Source: Nilaparvata lugens
Taxonomy: Eukaryota > Arthropoda > Insecta > Hemiptera > Delphacidae
Reading direction: 5' to 3'
NCBI RefSeq assembly: GCF_014356525.2
Contig: NC_052512.1
Span: 1,491,114 to 1,555,113 of the forward strand
Length of the DNA: 64,000 nucleotides
Within the stretch, counting starts at the first letter, position 1, and every line of letters begins with the position of its first letter. The translations under genes and the position numbers were made by a program. The notes under the pieces were generated by a model, which was given only the letters and a program-made list of their open reading frames with translations, did not search any database and had not been told where the DNA came from. Shown piece by piece: positions 33,321 through 44,776 of this stretch.

Positions 33321-33688
33321 AAAATGTAGAGAACAAAACTTGTTGGTAATTTTGTGAGCTTCAATTTTGTACGGTGTAAAAATGTTCATAAGATGCATAG
33401 TTTCCGAGATATATGAGAAAAATGAAAAAATGGTACTTTCAAACCACCCCCACCCCTTTGGCACATGGGGTAAGGGTGAGGACTTTTGATTTGTTGATCC
33501 TCTTACTATCCTTAAAAGAGCTGTAGAGTTGAAAATTGTGTTCCAAAATTTTCCCTCCATACCTTTATTTGAGCATTCGTTGCCTGCACTTATTCCTCAA
33601 TATTTATATTTGTCAAATATTTGTTTAAATTTCATTTTCAACTTGAAAAGCTGATTTCCTTCGGGCAAATTTTTAAGTAAACAATTAT

Positions 33689-33776
33689 TAGACGGGATAC
33701 CTTCTGGTCGGGGGGGGGGGGGGGGCGGCGCTTGCCGATTTCGCCCAGGGCGGCAAAGTCCCTAGGGCCGTGCCTG
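33689..33776. mobile_element. Solo hAT-like terminus (CAGGCACGGCCCTAGG), copy 1
   Basis: Ends GGCGGCAAAGTCCCTAGGGCCGTGCCTG, whose complement CAGGCACGGCCCTAGGGA is a hAT-type terminus. It shares 'tagacgggatac' at its inner end with the second copy at 37401-37470. A long G run (about 33709-33725) may be poorly assembled. No partner terminus was found. Confidence 0.55.
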
Positions 33777-33863
33777 CCTTGGGTACTCTAATCCTACATT
33801 GTTACTGTTCATGAATTGTGCTGATTTTATAAAATACTTATTTAATATGTTGGCAATGTAATT

Positions 33864-35025
33864 TTATGACTTGATGACTGTATCATTTTTTAAAAGAGAG
33901 GATACACCTTCGGAAGTCTCTCTTCTAACCACATTCCAAACAGCTCGCCGCATATTCTCTGAGCTGTCAATTTCTCTCTTCACATCAATTCTCCTTTCTT
34001 GTTTCAAAATTTGTCTGAATTGAACTTGTCGCTGTTTTAAAAGCTGCTTCAAATCAGGGTTATTTTTTGTGATGCTCACTAAAATTGAGAGATCAACATT
34101 ATCATCAGCAAGCTTCTTCAATGATTTATTTAACTTATTCTTTTTTACTTTGTTTTCTCTTACTTTTGTGCGCTTCAATGGAAAAGCTCTTGTGAAAGCA
34201 CAGAGCATCTTTTCCATGAAAACCTCCCATTGTCTATCCAAATCATGCAAATTATAAATAATTGACCAGTCTTCTAGCAGCAAAAGATTATTGAAGTTTG
34301 AAAAACGTCTTTTATAGATGTATTTGGGCTTTCCAATGTCTGTATTTAAAATGAAAGTCAACTGAGCATCGTGATCAGATAAATCGCTCTTTACTGGATT
34401 ACAAATAATTGAGTCATGGGAGATGTTAGAAACAACATGATCTAACAATGATTTAGAAATTGGGAGTGATACGGGTTAGTACTTTGACAAGTTCATGAAT
34501 GTAGGAGAATATTTCTTTCAATAATCTTACATTGCGATCATCTTTTTTCAAAAAATCAATATTCCAATCACCGGTAACTAATATATTTTTGATTTTTTAA
34601 ATAATTTCGAGAACAGTTTCTCCATTCTAGAAATGAAAGCATTTTCACTATTGCTTGGTGATCTATATATGCAAACGAGGACAAAACTAGAACTTGATGC
34701 TTTGCCACGTTCAGCTATATCACACAGAATTATGCAGCATTCTAAACACATCTCATCATTGAATTCATTCTCCAGGTCTGTCAAACGTGTTACTGTCAAG
34801 ATAGAAAGGTTATTACGAACAAAAACAGCAACACCTCCGCCCATGTTGAGACACCTACTGACCTTTGAGACACATAGGTAATTTGGTATGATAAAGCTTT
34901 CATTCTGATGGATCCAATGCTCTGTTAGACAACATATATTTGGAGGGACTTTCCAAGAAGCACACAGGTGGTCAATCTTATTCCTTGCACTACGTATATT
35001 GTGATGATAAATGCTTAACGCCTAT
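33864..35025 (-). pseudogene. Jockey-like LINE endonuclease domain, 3'-truncated
   Basis: The minus strand opens with YHHNIRSARNKIDHL and ICCLTEHWIHQNES (endonuclease motifs with the catalytic N and E), continues through NMGGGVAVFVRNN (34844) and SSSFVLVCIYRSPS. It then changes frame to ILVTGDWNIDFLKKDD (about 34580-34530) and again to KSDLSDHDAQLTFI (about 34390; catalytic SDH). The linker to the RT (KREIDSSENMRRAVWNVVRR) follows and the frame ends at 33864. RT is absent. This is the opposite of the usual 5' truncation, so the 3' part was lost by later deletion or assembly. Confidence 0.75.
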
Positions 35026-35339
35026 TCATAATTTTGGGGTCCCACTATTCGATATAAATGCTTTGTCTGCCTGTTTATCTATACAAAACTTGAATATTGT
35101 TAATTTTCAAATTCACTAAAGATGAAGATCTTGGTAATTCAAATCAAACTATTACTGAGGGGTAAAGTCCGAGATTCTCTATTGTCCTTTTCAGATGACA
35201 TGGAATCATGCACATTTTCACATCCATCGTCACAGTTTTCCATTTCCTCTTGATTGGGTGTGATAGGATAGGAACCCAGATAGTGAATAGCGGGAGACTC
35301 AGGCAATTGAAGGATCCGCAGCTCATCCGCAGTTTTGTT

Positions 35340-35525
35340 TTATTCAATCAACAATGCCATGAAGAATTTTTCATTTGAATTTCATGGATTTAGCTCGCAC
35401 CGAATTTGAAATGTTCTGTCCCAAAAGTTTGAACTTTAGGCGCTCATGTCTCAAAAAGTAATGATTGGAAAAAAATTTTCTCCTAAGAAAACGTTTTCAT
35501 TTTGATAGCTTGATAATATACAAAT
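35340..35525. repeat. Dispersed noncoding repeat (matches 5560-5820)
   Basis: Shares 'caacaat.c.atgaagaat', 'gttctgtcccaaaa', 'tctcaaaaagtaatgat' and 'cattttgatagct' with 5620-5790 in the same order. Confidence 0.6.
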
Positions 35526-35730
35526 CGAAAAACTTTGAAAAATATCACCAGTAGAAAGTTTATTTTTAGCACAGCCTGTTTTCTTATTGTGTACCTGTTT
35601 TGAACATGAACATAAAAATAGTTTAATCAGATATTTTTTGTTACTAGTCCAGTCACTATTATACATTGGTGCTTGCAATTTACATTGTAGTTCTGATTTT
35701 TTAATATATTATTTGGATACATGAGAGAAG

Positions 35731-36517
35731 TCCAGAAACAAATTCTTCATGCAAAATTCCCTTATGGCCCAAAAACCTCGTATTTTCGGTTCATTTTCCA
35801 GTTTTCAGCTATTTCCGCCAAAATCAGTGATCGGACAGAAAAATTTGCTTTCACCTTTTTTTAAGATTATAATATTCTGAATGAAATGAGATCACTCGGA
35901 ACTCTCTATCTCCAATTAGTACTGAGTTATCCTTGAGCGCGCCTCTCCACTAGGAAATAATGATATGAAGTGCATCTAACGGATGATTTTCATAAAACAT
36001 AATCTCATGAACTTATATCATTGTGCAAAATATCATTGTGAGGACAATATTGATGGTGATGATTGAAGCTAAAAATTAGGTGTTTTTTCACAATACAAGG
36101 AGCATTGTTGTCAGGTGTACCTGGAAATCTGTATGAGATAGAGCGCTCTACCTAGTCTCAGTTTGTAGAGCACAAAATTACGCCCAGAGGGATTTTGAGT
36201 TTCACATCTAGATTGTAATAATCGAGATATATTTTTGATCAAATACTAAATATGATCAAAATTGATTTTTTTTTCTTAAAATTTAACTCATTTCTGAAAA
36301 ATCATAACTCAGTACTCATTGGAGATAGAGAGTTCCGAATAATCTCATTTCATTCAGAATTCTATAATCTTAAAAAAAGGTGGGAGCAAGATTTTCTGTC
36401 CGATCACTGATTTTGGCGGAAATAGTTGAAAACTGGAAAATGAACCGAAAATATGAGATTTTTGGGCCACTCTGTATATAGCACAAGGGAATTTTACATG
36501 AAGAATTTGGTTCTGGA
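35731..36517. repeat. Inverted repeat, arms about 205 bp
   Basis: Left arm 35731-35930 ('tccagaaacaaattcttcatg' ... 'tactgagttat') is mirrored at 36303-36517 ('ataactcagtact' ... 'catgaagaatttggttctgga'). The 370-bp centre includes 'caatacaaggagcattgttgtcaggtgtacctggaaatct', which is shared with 3540-3610. Noncoding; probably a foldback or hairpin element of the 3135-3645 family. Confidence 0.8.
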
Positions 36518-36535
36518 ATTCTCTCTTCTTGAAAA

Positions 36536-37090
36536 TTTGGAACATAATAGGTTTATGATATAAAAATTCGATTTCACTAGTTCTCATCCTTGGGAAAACT
36601 CGCTGAACGACATTAAAAGGATAATTCATCCTTGGCTGAAACAGCTGAAACTTTCGTCGTCTGTGGATAGTAAAAAAGTGAGTGAGCGTTTGAGTATGTG
36701 AAAAATCAAAATATTTCGCATCCCCGAAATCATAAGATGACGTATAGCCAGTTCTGAAATATAAACACGATCATTTTAGAGAATTGTGTTCTTTTTATCA
36801 ATAAATAGAAATAACGAGCAAAGCTCGGTGCCCCGATATTGATAAACAGAACACAATTCTCTAAAATGATCGTGTTTATATTTAACAGCTGGCTATACGT
36901 CAGCTTATGAATTTCGGGGATGCTATAATTTGATTTTCCACAGAATCACTCTTTACTATCCACAGACGCCGAAAGTCTCAGCTGTTTCAGCCAAGGATGA
37001 ATTATCCTTCTAATGTCGTTCAGCGAGTTTTACCAAGGATGAGACATAGTGCAATCGAATTTTCATATCATAAACCTACTATGTTCCAAA
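36536..37090. repeat. Long palindrome, arms about 260 bp, loop 33 bp
   Basis: Left arm 36536-36803 pairs with right arm 36837-37090. Mirror landmarks: 'tttggaacataataggtttatgat' / 'atcataaacctactatgttccaaa', 'ggataattcatccttggctgaaacagctga' and its complement, 'acacaattctctaaaatgatcgtgttta'. The loop holds 'cgagcaaagctcggtgcc', itself a small hairpin. Noncoding, MITE-like. It directly abuts the previous inverted repeat. Confidence 0.85.
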
Positions 37091-37400
37091 TCTCGTGAAA
37101 ATCGTTAGAGCTGTTTTCGAGATCCGTTGAACATAAATAACCAGATATAAAAATATAATAATATAAACAGACATACAGAAATTGCTCGCTTAATATAATA
37201 GGATATCTGTAACCGGAAACATAAAACAGTTTATGAAACAAAAATTATTTTAAAATGTGCAATTTACACTTGGGACTCCTAGTAAATAGTTATTTAGAGT
37301 TTACTGAGACTCTGTGGTGCGAATGGCGCGATCGCATCACAGCAGAGACACAATAGTTAGGCGATCGCTCAAGGAAGGGGTGGAACCCGGGTTTAACATT

Positions 37401-37470
37401 TAGACGGGATACTTGCGAGGGTGGGCGGCGGTTGCCGCCCAGGGCGGCAAAGTCCCTAGGGCCGTGCCTG
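37401..37470. mobile_element. Solo hAT-like terminus, copy 2
   Basis: Same sequence and orientation as 33689-33776: TAGACGGGATAC ... CCCAGGGCGGCAAAGTCCCTAGGGCCGTGCCTG. No opposite terminus or transposase nearby. Confidence 0.55.
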
Positions 37471-37924
37471 ATTTAATCTCGATTATGGAAATTTATTATT
37501 TTCATTATTGAAGAATTTATATTTTCTCGATGTATTAATATTTCAGCTATTCTCTGTGAAAGGAAGTCTAACAGTCATTATAATGTGGACCTCACTCAAG
37601 TTCTGCAATGAATAATGGATGAGTTTTGTTTACATAATATACTCTTAACCTAGCGTAGAAAAATATTCCAAACAAAATAGGATTGTAAATGAATATTATG
37701 AGATTTATTGCAACAAGCAATCTTGAAAAACAAACTTGATTTACTGTAACAATCAACGACATTAATTATTGACCTTCTCAATGAAATCTTGCTCTTTGGG
37801 TTCCATTTTTATATCATAGGAAAACTTTCTCATAGTTGTTTCTGCAAATGAATGTGGTAAGTTTCCTTTATTATGTTATTTCTCAGATTAGCCTTTTAAG
37901 CATCCTTACACAGAAGCGTCTGTT

Positions 37925-38062
37925 AACTTATAATCTTGATTAAATGTTACAAGAATCAATCAGAGAAGCCTCCTTCTCAGAAAAACGTACCTTTTCCGAT
38001 TGGTTCTGGAGGAATTTAATCATGATTGAAATTCATTTAACAAACTTTTGTGCTACCGGGTC
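37925..38062. mobile_element. Diverged hairpin MITE
   Basis: 'gaatcaatcagagaagcctcc' and 'ccgattggttctggaggaatttaatcatgattgaaat' form the inner hairpin of the same MITE family as 19145. The outer GGTTGCAC termini are degraded. It sits just downstream of the 3' end of the minus-strand gene at 38216. Confidence 0.5.
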
Positions 38063-38215
38063 TTAGCATTTGAAACTTGATTCTATTAATCATATCAAAT
38101 CGATATCATTTATCGAAAAATATATTAAGTAAAGATAACATAGTGTCTGTCTTTAGAAAGGCTATCAACGGGTATTTAATATAGCATCTACGTCCACGCT
38201 TGGATTGTTATCAAT

Positions 38216-39211
38216 TTAAAAGAAAATTTGTTTCAAGTCATTGTACACACCCCAGTCAACAACAGACATGAAAATTTTCTCTTCAATCCACATGGACAAT
38301 AATATGTTGATTTTATTTATGTCTTCTCCACCCAATGCTTTGTAGTTACCATTCGCCGACATTCTTATTTCTAAGAAAGTAAGATCTCCTTGTATGTCAG
38401 CCAATAATTTAGGCATTACATTACCACAATTTTTGATCACTTTGTAATTGAAGACATCATATTGGAATATTTTCAATCTCGTTTCGAAATCCTTCAGTTT
38501 CAGGTGACGTGCCAATTTGAATACTTCCTTTGCTTCTTCAGATAGTTCAGCAAATACCTTATTTTGCTCACAATGCCTCTTGATTAGTTCATTCTGGAAC
38601 CATACTTGTTCACGATTCCTTGGAGCTTCCTTATAATTTTTAAAAGATGCAAAAGTGTTAAAAGAATGCTTCACTAAATCAATCCCATCTCTTGTACTTT
38701 CATAAGATGTCCCCTGCAATGGAAAAGCCAATGTATCAAAATTTTGTAGTGAGATTCACGTTTTAAAATTAGTGAAATGGTAGAATGACATATTTTGGCA
38801 GCTACAGAAGTCTACATTCATCTTAGCAAGGGTGAAAAGTTAAAAATAATTATGGATGGAGTTATCTGCTTCGTCTATTGACTGAAAGTGTTAGCAGAAC
38901 AATCTTGATCAGGTGCTGACTCACGAAAATATCCCACTCTAGTAGCAGAAGAAATAAACGAGACTCATAAATTTTTTCACGGTAGAGCTTATTAATTTTT
39001 GGAAAATTGATAGGTTTACTTCCTGGAAAAAGTACGTACAGTACAAGGATGCTCCTATAAACATAGATAAAAAATAGCATAATCTATGCATAGCAGTATA
39101 AAATAATAGTATAGTAGACTACCTTAAAAAGTAGTTGTCATCTCCCATCATCATCCCTCTCACTCATTAACGACGCACAAGCCTATGAGCTTATGTGGGC
39201 ATCACCCTCAC

Positions 39212-39245
<34 letters not shown>

Positions 39246-41751
39246 GTAGAATACTTTAATATAGTATACTATAAAATGGCGCAGGATGCGCCATAGTCCT
39301 TACCCCCAAGGTCACTCAAGGTTAAGATCACCTTCAAGGTTATTCCAAGGTCAAGGTCACCCCAAAGTCAAAAAAAAGAGAAATTGAAAATAGATAAAAG
39401 TAGCAAATAAATTAAAAAAAAAACTGTTAGGATGTAGTGGGGTGTGAGCTTGAGTATATAAAGGGGACATTTTGCCAGGAGAGATCAGTATGTTACGGCC
39501 ACTGAGGTGGGCGCAATGACAAATCACAGTACTTTTAGTAGCTTCTTTATGGAGGAGCCAGGCTGGACTGAGTGAACACAAGTTGAAGTGATTACACGTT
39601 TATTCCCCATCACTATCAGACAAATTTATAGACTTAAAAATGACAATCCAGGAGTGTCAGTTAACATCTATATGGAGAGGATGCTAAGAACATCATATTT
39701 CCACGACATGTTGTCAAACAGATGGAGGAAGGAAAATCATTTTGTCCTCCTCCTTCTATGCGACAGTGAAGAGGATGATTTGAGAGTCAACAGCCACTAC
39801 TGGTTCATCAAAAATTGTTAAGGCCCTTTAAGATCTCAGCTTACAATGCGTAAAAGCTGTATAATCATCTGTCATCAATGCTTTATCCACTACACCATTA
39901 AGAGAGATGGAAAATCAAGGATGAAGGATCACGAGGAGTACTGCTGTGCCAACAACAAGACATCAAAAATCATCATGCCCAAGCTGAAGAAGGATCGAAG
40001 CTAACCTTAAAGTTTGAAAAACATCAGCTACCGTTGGTGGTCTATGCTTACTTTGAATGTTTGCTTGAGAAGCCTGAGGAAGAAAATGAACCATAAGACG
40101 GGAAGGCAGCCTAAGTCATCCGATCCGACAAAGCAATGAATCACTGTCTCTACTTTGTGTGAGACAAACATCATCTACCATTATGGCTGACAATCACCAA
40201 CCTCATCCCCCAACGATCAATTGTCTACAGGGGACCTGATGCAGCCAAACAGCCAGTGATTGGCAGTGACAACATCTTGTCTCAATTGAACCTTTTATAG
40301 CAGGCCTCACTATATTCTGCTACATTGTGTCTTGCTTTTTACCCATCTGTAACTTTAAGCATTTTTATTTTTCATCTATTATTTTACAAAAGCGACTTTC
40401 TAAAAGTATTTCAAGCCTAGGTGATGATGATGGGATGAATGATAATAGATAACTTATAACTTATTGAAGCTCAATTGTTTCAACCAGACCTTTTGCATGC
40501 ATGATCAGAGTTTTGATAAAGTGTTTTAGATCATTTTATTAATTACTCTTGCTCTCCACTTATCAAATATAACGGATCATGGAAACTATAGATTCAATGG
40601 TCAATTAGATTTATAAGGCCCGGTTGCACAAAAACCGGTTGAATTTTAATCGTGATTATTTCAAGATAACCAATCAGAGATGGCCTTTCTAAAATGAAGG
40701 CTTCTCTAATTGGTTCTCGTGAAATTAATCTCAATAAAAATTTAACCTGCTTTTTTGCAGCCAGCACTAGGTGTTTAATAAACCGGGCCTAATGCAAACA
40801 TGTTAGAGATAAATTACTGGAAACACAATACAGTATGAAAACATAAAGTAGGCCTAACCATTATTTAAGGCATTTTTTTTAAATTTCAAAAGAGCAATAC
40901 TAGTTGCGGCCTTGGCAATTTTCAAGTTCAAATGAAAAAATAAAGAGTAATTTATGTCCTTATATTATATTTTTGATAATTTAAAAGAAGCACATGCTAG
41001 TGAAGTGATTCTAAGAAGAGCAATTATATAATTGTTATATTAATCACCTCTGGTCTGAATAAGAATTCAGTATTCGTAATGCTTAGAATGATGGAAAGTC
41101 GAGTTTGTGGTGAAAGTTTATCGATCTCAAGGAACAATTTCATGAAGAAATTAGCGATTCTCGAGTCGGACAAACTGAGAAACATGTATTCCATTTCAAA
41201 ATTACGAGACGCATATTTGAAATTCTCTATCATATAATTAGCCGGACGTGAGAATCTTGCATTCTTCTGTTTTTCAAGCAGAATATGTTTCACAGCCGCC
41301 ACAAATCTACATTGATGCTCTGCAGCCTCTGATTCATCAGTATTAAAATCTGAATCGCTGCTTTTAATTCTCGTCTTACAAGTTTCCATTCCTTTTTTGA
41401 TGGCATCTCTCATCAGGGATTTTTCTTCTTTGCCAAAGCTGTTGATAATATCGAGTGAGACGCAATGCTGGATTATCATTCTCCGTAGGAGTTTGGCCGT
41501 GTCTGTATCGATGCTGTTACAAAGTTCTCCGTGTTGAACTATTCTATTTATTTCATTATCATTTGTATTGAGTTCAGTGACAATCTTGAAAAGAGCAGAT
41601 TCCCAATCATCTGTTGTGTCGTAGATGATGTAAGGATAGTCAACAAGGCTTCCTGGTGATAATTTGTCACACTTGTTACCAGTCTGAAATTTGATAAGAC
41701 AGAATCCATGAGCACGCTAGCTATACACAGGAACCATGCCACAGCTTCCAT
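38216..41751 (-). CDS. Putative secreted protein, two coding exons
   Basis: Family not recognised. Exon A is open from 41683 to 41048: TGNKCDKLSPGSLVDYPYII ... ITNTEFLFRPE. It ends at a donor (CAGAG|GTGATT). Exon B runs 38713-38216: acceptor TTTTCCATTGCAG, then GTSYESTRDGIDLV ... and a TAA stop. Both sides of the intron are phase 0, so the frames join cleanly into 377 codons. Upstream, an ATG at 41751 (in-frame stop two codons before) encodes MEAVAWFLCIASVLMDSVLS, a good signal peptide, leading straight into exon A but one base out of frame. The protein looks mostly alpha-helical (EELSEEAKEVFKLA-like stretches) and likely extracellular. The 2.3-kb intron holds a MITE and a polymerase remnant. 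The frame break may be a sequencing error, a pseudogene lesion, or mark a missing upstream exon. Confidence 0.7.
39211..39244. repeat. (ATT)n microsatellite
   Basis: About eleven ATT units inside the intron of the 38216-41751 gene. Confidence 0.9.
39555..40290 (+). pseudogene. Maverick/Polinton-like DNA polymerase B remnant
   Basis: Read on the plus strand across several stops: HFVLLLLCDSEEDDLRVNSH then YWFIKN (family pattern 'HY.wIkn'), a C2H2-like motif CIICHQCFIHYTIKRDGKSR...H...C, IIMPKLKKD, then LPLVVYAYFECLLEKPEEEN. The last block resembles the exonuclease I motif YADFE of protein-primed family B polymerases (the D is changed here), followed by VYRGPDAAK. This order is typical of polymerases of Maverick/Polinton elements in arthropods. 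At least four stops or frame changes are present. It lies in an intron on the opposite strand of the host gene. Confidence 0.55.
40617..40789. mobile_element. Hairpin MITE copy with outer GGCCCGGTT termini
   Basis: GGCCCGGTTGCACAAAAACCGGTTGAA ... pairs with ... AACCTGCTTTTTTGCAGCC and a terminal AACCGGGCC (to 40789). Inner arms ACCAATCAGAGATGG / AATTGGTTCTCGTG match the family at 19145. It lies within the intron of the 38216-41751 gene. Confidence 0.75.
41684..41751 (-). other. Signal-peptide segment with frame break
   Basis: The ATG at 41751 opens MEAVAWFLCIASVLMDSVLSNF, then the frame shifts relative to the long exon frame that becomes open near 41683. The junction TCAAATTTCAGACTGG also reads as a splice acceptor (TTTCAG|ACT). 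The gap is too small (under 50 bases) for a normal intron between the two parts. One missing base in the AAATTTC run would restore a single frame. Confidence 0.5.
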
Positions 41752-41759
41752 TAGCTGCT

Positions 41760-43491
41760 ACGGAAACGCAGAGTTGGAAATTTTATGTACTCTATATTTG
41801 AGCTCCTTTATCTAGAATGATTCATGAAAAACCGAGGTACCATAAAGAAAAGATGGCAAAGTTAGAAGGCAAAAAGATAGAAAAGTTATAATATATTTTC
41901 TCTATGCATTTAGAAATTTCCAGACTTTTCCAATTCCACGTTCTCGTGGCAGCTAGTGGAAGCTGCAATGATTTTCCCTGTGTGAGAAGGCTTATTCATG
42001 GATATGAGTTAATTCCAGCTTAATATTTCAATTATTGAATGAAGAACAATTGGGAGGATATGAGACAGTTAGGGTCTTTACGTTTGGGCATAAGCTGATA
42101 ATCGGTCAATCGTAGAGTTTCCTGCTCTCCCGATTCGTCTCCCGCCAGTGCAAAAACACCTATATATAATTATGTACGGTATGTTTTCAATAGAATGTTT
42201 TAGAATTGAGTTTGTTTCTTCGGTTTCTCCAAAATCATTACAATCGACTTCTGAATATTTTTTTATTCTAGAGTGTGATACTAATGCGTGATATTCCTCC
42301 TATGTTTTGTTTTGAAGCATCTTAATTTGAAAATCTGCTTCGTGACTAGTAGTTCCGTAAACAGTGGACCTCGCGCATTTAAAAACCACAGTCTCCTCTT
42401 ATACTGTCCATCAGAGTAAATCCTGTCTGAATGTCGTGTTGGCAATAAGATATCGGTGTGAAAACGATAATGGCTGTTGGAGTTGGTGTATCAGAAATGC
42501 TAACAACAAATGTAACAGATCAGCCCGAGTTGAAAGCAGAGAAAGGTCGAGAGACAATACTATATTATTTTAGTTATTAATTGCATGGAATCAATAGTGC
42601 ATAAAAATTGCAAGCGAGGTGGCATGCAGTTAATAGTCCACACAACACCTGATTTTTTACCAAGTTAAATTATGATATCAATTGCATGCAATTGATAATC
42701 CACTCGACAGCTGATTTATGATAAATATTTCTATAGTCTGATTTTTATGGTGATACTGGCGTTAGAAGGAGACTCCTTTCCCTTTTGTATTATCCTTAGA
42801 ATGCAAAATTTCAAAAAACCTTATGCATATGTTGACGCGAAATTCAAAAAGGAACATACCTGTCAAATTTCATGAAAATCTATTGCCGCGTTTCGCTTCA
42901 AATGCGGAACATAAATATAAACATAAAGAGAAATGCCAAAGTGTCGAATTGAATCTTAGACCTCACTTCACTCGGTCAACAATATTTTAGGACTAAAAAT
43001 TTCGTGAAGTGAAGAAATACAAGGCAGCCTATTTCGGACTATGTGTAACCTTATCTCAATTTGGGAAAAGAATTCAAGAATAGCACAAGTTTACATTATT
43101 TTTCCTCTCTCAATCATTTTGATGATTTAGTACTTATTGTAAGAATAAATGAAATAATCAGACATTTTTCATAAAAGTTGATAAATATTCATAGTTCTAC
43201 AAAAAATATGATATATTGGTATGTTTCTCTTATATTTAATTATTTATGATAATCATTATTGAAGTTCACTCACCACAGTAACAAAGACCATATAAAAAAT
43301 TATTGTCTGTAAATATACACAGAATATCATCTTTTATGAAGGTGTCGATACCTGACTAAAATGATCAGTAAGTTGTGATTAAATAAGAAATACATGGACT
43401 ACTGATGTCTAATATGACGACACAAGGTTAATGGGATCTCAGACCAACTGCGCAAACTGAAAACTGAGCATTAAATAATGTAGAATGCTGA
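41760..43491. other. AT-rich intergenic DNA, no gene seen
   Basis: It contains short direct repeats with 'ttgcatg.aat..atagtcca' (42580-42710) and a degraded copy of the '...gaaaatctattgccgcgttt...aacataaat' repeat (42860-42920). No ORF with motifs. Confidence 0.5.
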
Positions 43492-43710
43492 TTGATGTCA
43501 GAAGAAACCAATACAAAACACCTCTATAGAAAAATAGAATCATGTAGCAATGAGAATATGAGTTTTTCAACTACAGTTGAAAAATCTAGTTCAAAACACG
43601 TTAATGATGGCGGAGACGAGAATATCAATAATTTCAGAAATATTCAAATTTCCTCGATTCTATTCCATGATATTAGGGCTCAATGTACTGGAAAAACATT
43701 TTTCAGTTAA
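43492..43710 (+). CDS. Hypothetical 72-residue ORF
   Basis: Hydrophilic ORF (MMSEETNTKHLYRKIESCSN ... SSSKHVNDGGDENINNF) with fairly protein-like composition. It lies just upstream of the first Taf7-containing direct repeat. No motif, no clear splice sites except a TTTTTCAG at its end. It may be chance or a decayed exon. Confidence 0.2.
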   Translation: MMSEETNTKHLYRKIESCSNENMSFSTTVEKSSSKHVNDGGDENINNFRNIQISSILFHDIRAQCTGKTFFS

Positions 43711-44080
43711 TGAGCAGCCTCCGCACTTGACGTTTGGCTGACTCCAGCTGTTTAAAGACTAGTAGTATTCAAGCTATGCTCACATTATGTAGCTGGAGAG
43801 CTATATAGCTCTGCTATATAAAATTTGAGCTACATAGGCTATAGCTCTGTCAGCTACATATAGCCATAGAGGAAGTAAATATTTTCCCACCTCTTATTTT
43901 GAATTACTTATTTTGTCTGTGATACTGCAGAGAAGCTTTAAGTAGAATTTTGATTTGTTTGAAGTCACAAATTATCATGGAATTGATAAAAAAGGTGCTC
44001 TACTGTGCCAAGTACAGTTTTAATTAAAACCTTTTAACAATAATTATACCTTTTAACAATAATTACTTGACTTGTCTAGT

Positions 44081-44281
44081 CAAGTATTTTGCTGGATTGT
44101 AGAAAAAACAATGCATCTGAAGATCGTTTGTTTACATCTGTACAGTCACTGTCAAAAGTAAAAATAGAAAAATTTCTGTAGTCAAGTATTTTGTTGGATT
44201 GTAGAAAAAACAATGCAGCTGAAGATCGTTTGTTTACATCTGTACAGTCACTGTCAAAAGTAAAAATAGAAAAATTTCTGG
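44081..44281. repeat. 101-bp tandem duplication
   Basis: The block 'gtcaagtattttg.tggattgtagaaaaaacaatgca.ctgaagatcg ... aatagaaaaatttctg' occurs twice in a row at 44081 and 44182. The corresponding place in the second large repeat (about 46780-46870) has it once. Confidence 0.85.
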
Positions 44282-44692
44282 CAAACTGGCAAAGTTGAAA
44301 ATAAATGGTGCTATATACTTTTTTAAAGGATAGCAAGACTATTGTCAATAAATCCTGCCATTATAACGTGGACCACACTATAATCAGTGATCAGTAACCG
44401 TCGTCACAAAGAACTGATAAATGGAACATTTACATTTTAGCTTCAATTTTCTACGCTTGCGCGTTACGGTGCTGAGTTAGGATCAGATGTCTTGTCAATT
44501 TTTTATTCGAATTCAAAATGTTTGAGAATTAGGTTAGGGTGAGTTCTGTTTTTATTCTTCTCTTCTCTGTTTAGTGTGGCAATTTTTCACTAAATTGGGC
44601 TTGTTTATGCTAACACATCCATTCAATATTTTTTTAGCCGCATTCATAATACATTTTAGCTTCAGTTTTGACTTGTGAAATTTTACTGAAAG

Positions 44693-44776
44693 ATGAATCG
44701 TCAATCAGAAATAAGTCGTAAGGAAGCTGAAGGTCCAGTTGAATTGGAAAGTCAGTTTATTCTCCGTTTGCCAGAG
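44693..44776 (+). CDS. Taf7: Taf7 first coding exon, copy 1
   Basis: ATG at 44693 opens 28 codons ending exactly at a donor (CCAGAG|GTAATT at 44777). The peptide ends GPVELESQFILRLPE, matching the N-terminal start of TFIID subunit 7, where E-L-E-(S/N)-Q-F-I-(L/M)-R is strongly conserved from insects to mammals. Taf7 is a nuclear TFIID component that contacts Taf1. The acidic/basic leader MNRQSEISRKEAE is variable in the family. The rest of the Taf7 domain (VR..L..G...DRL.I...) was not found in this window, so this is the first exon only. Its duplicate lies at 47295 and differs by one synonymous base (CGT/CGA). Confidence 0.75.
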
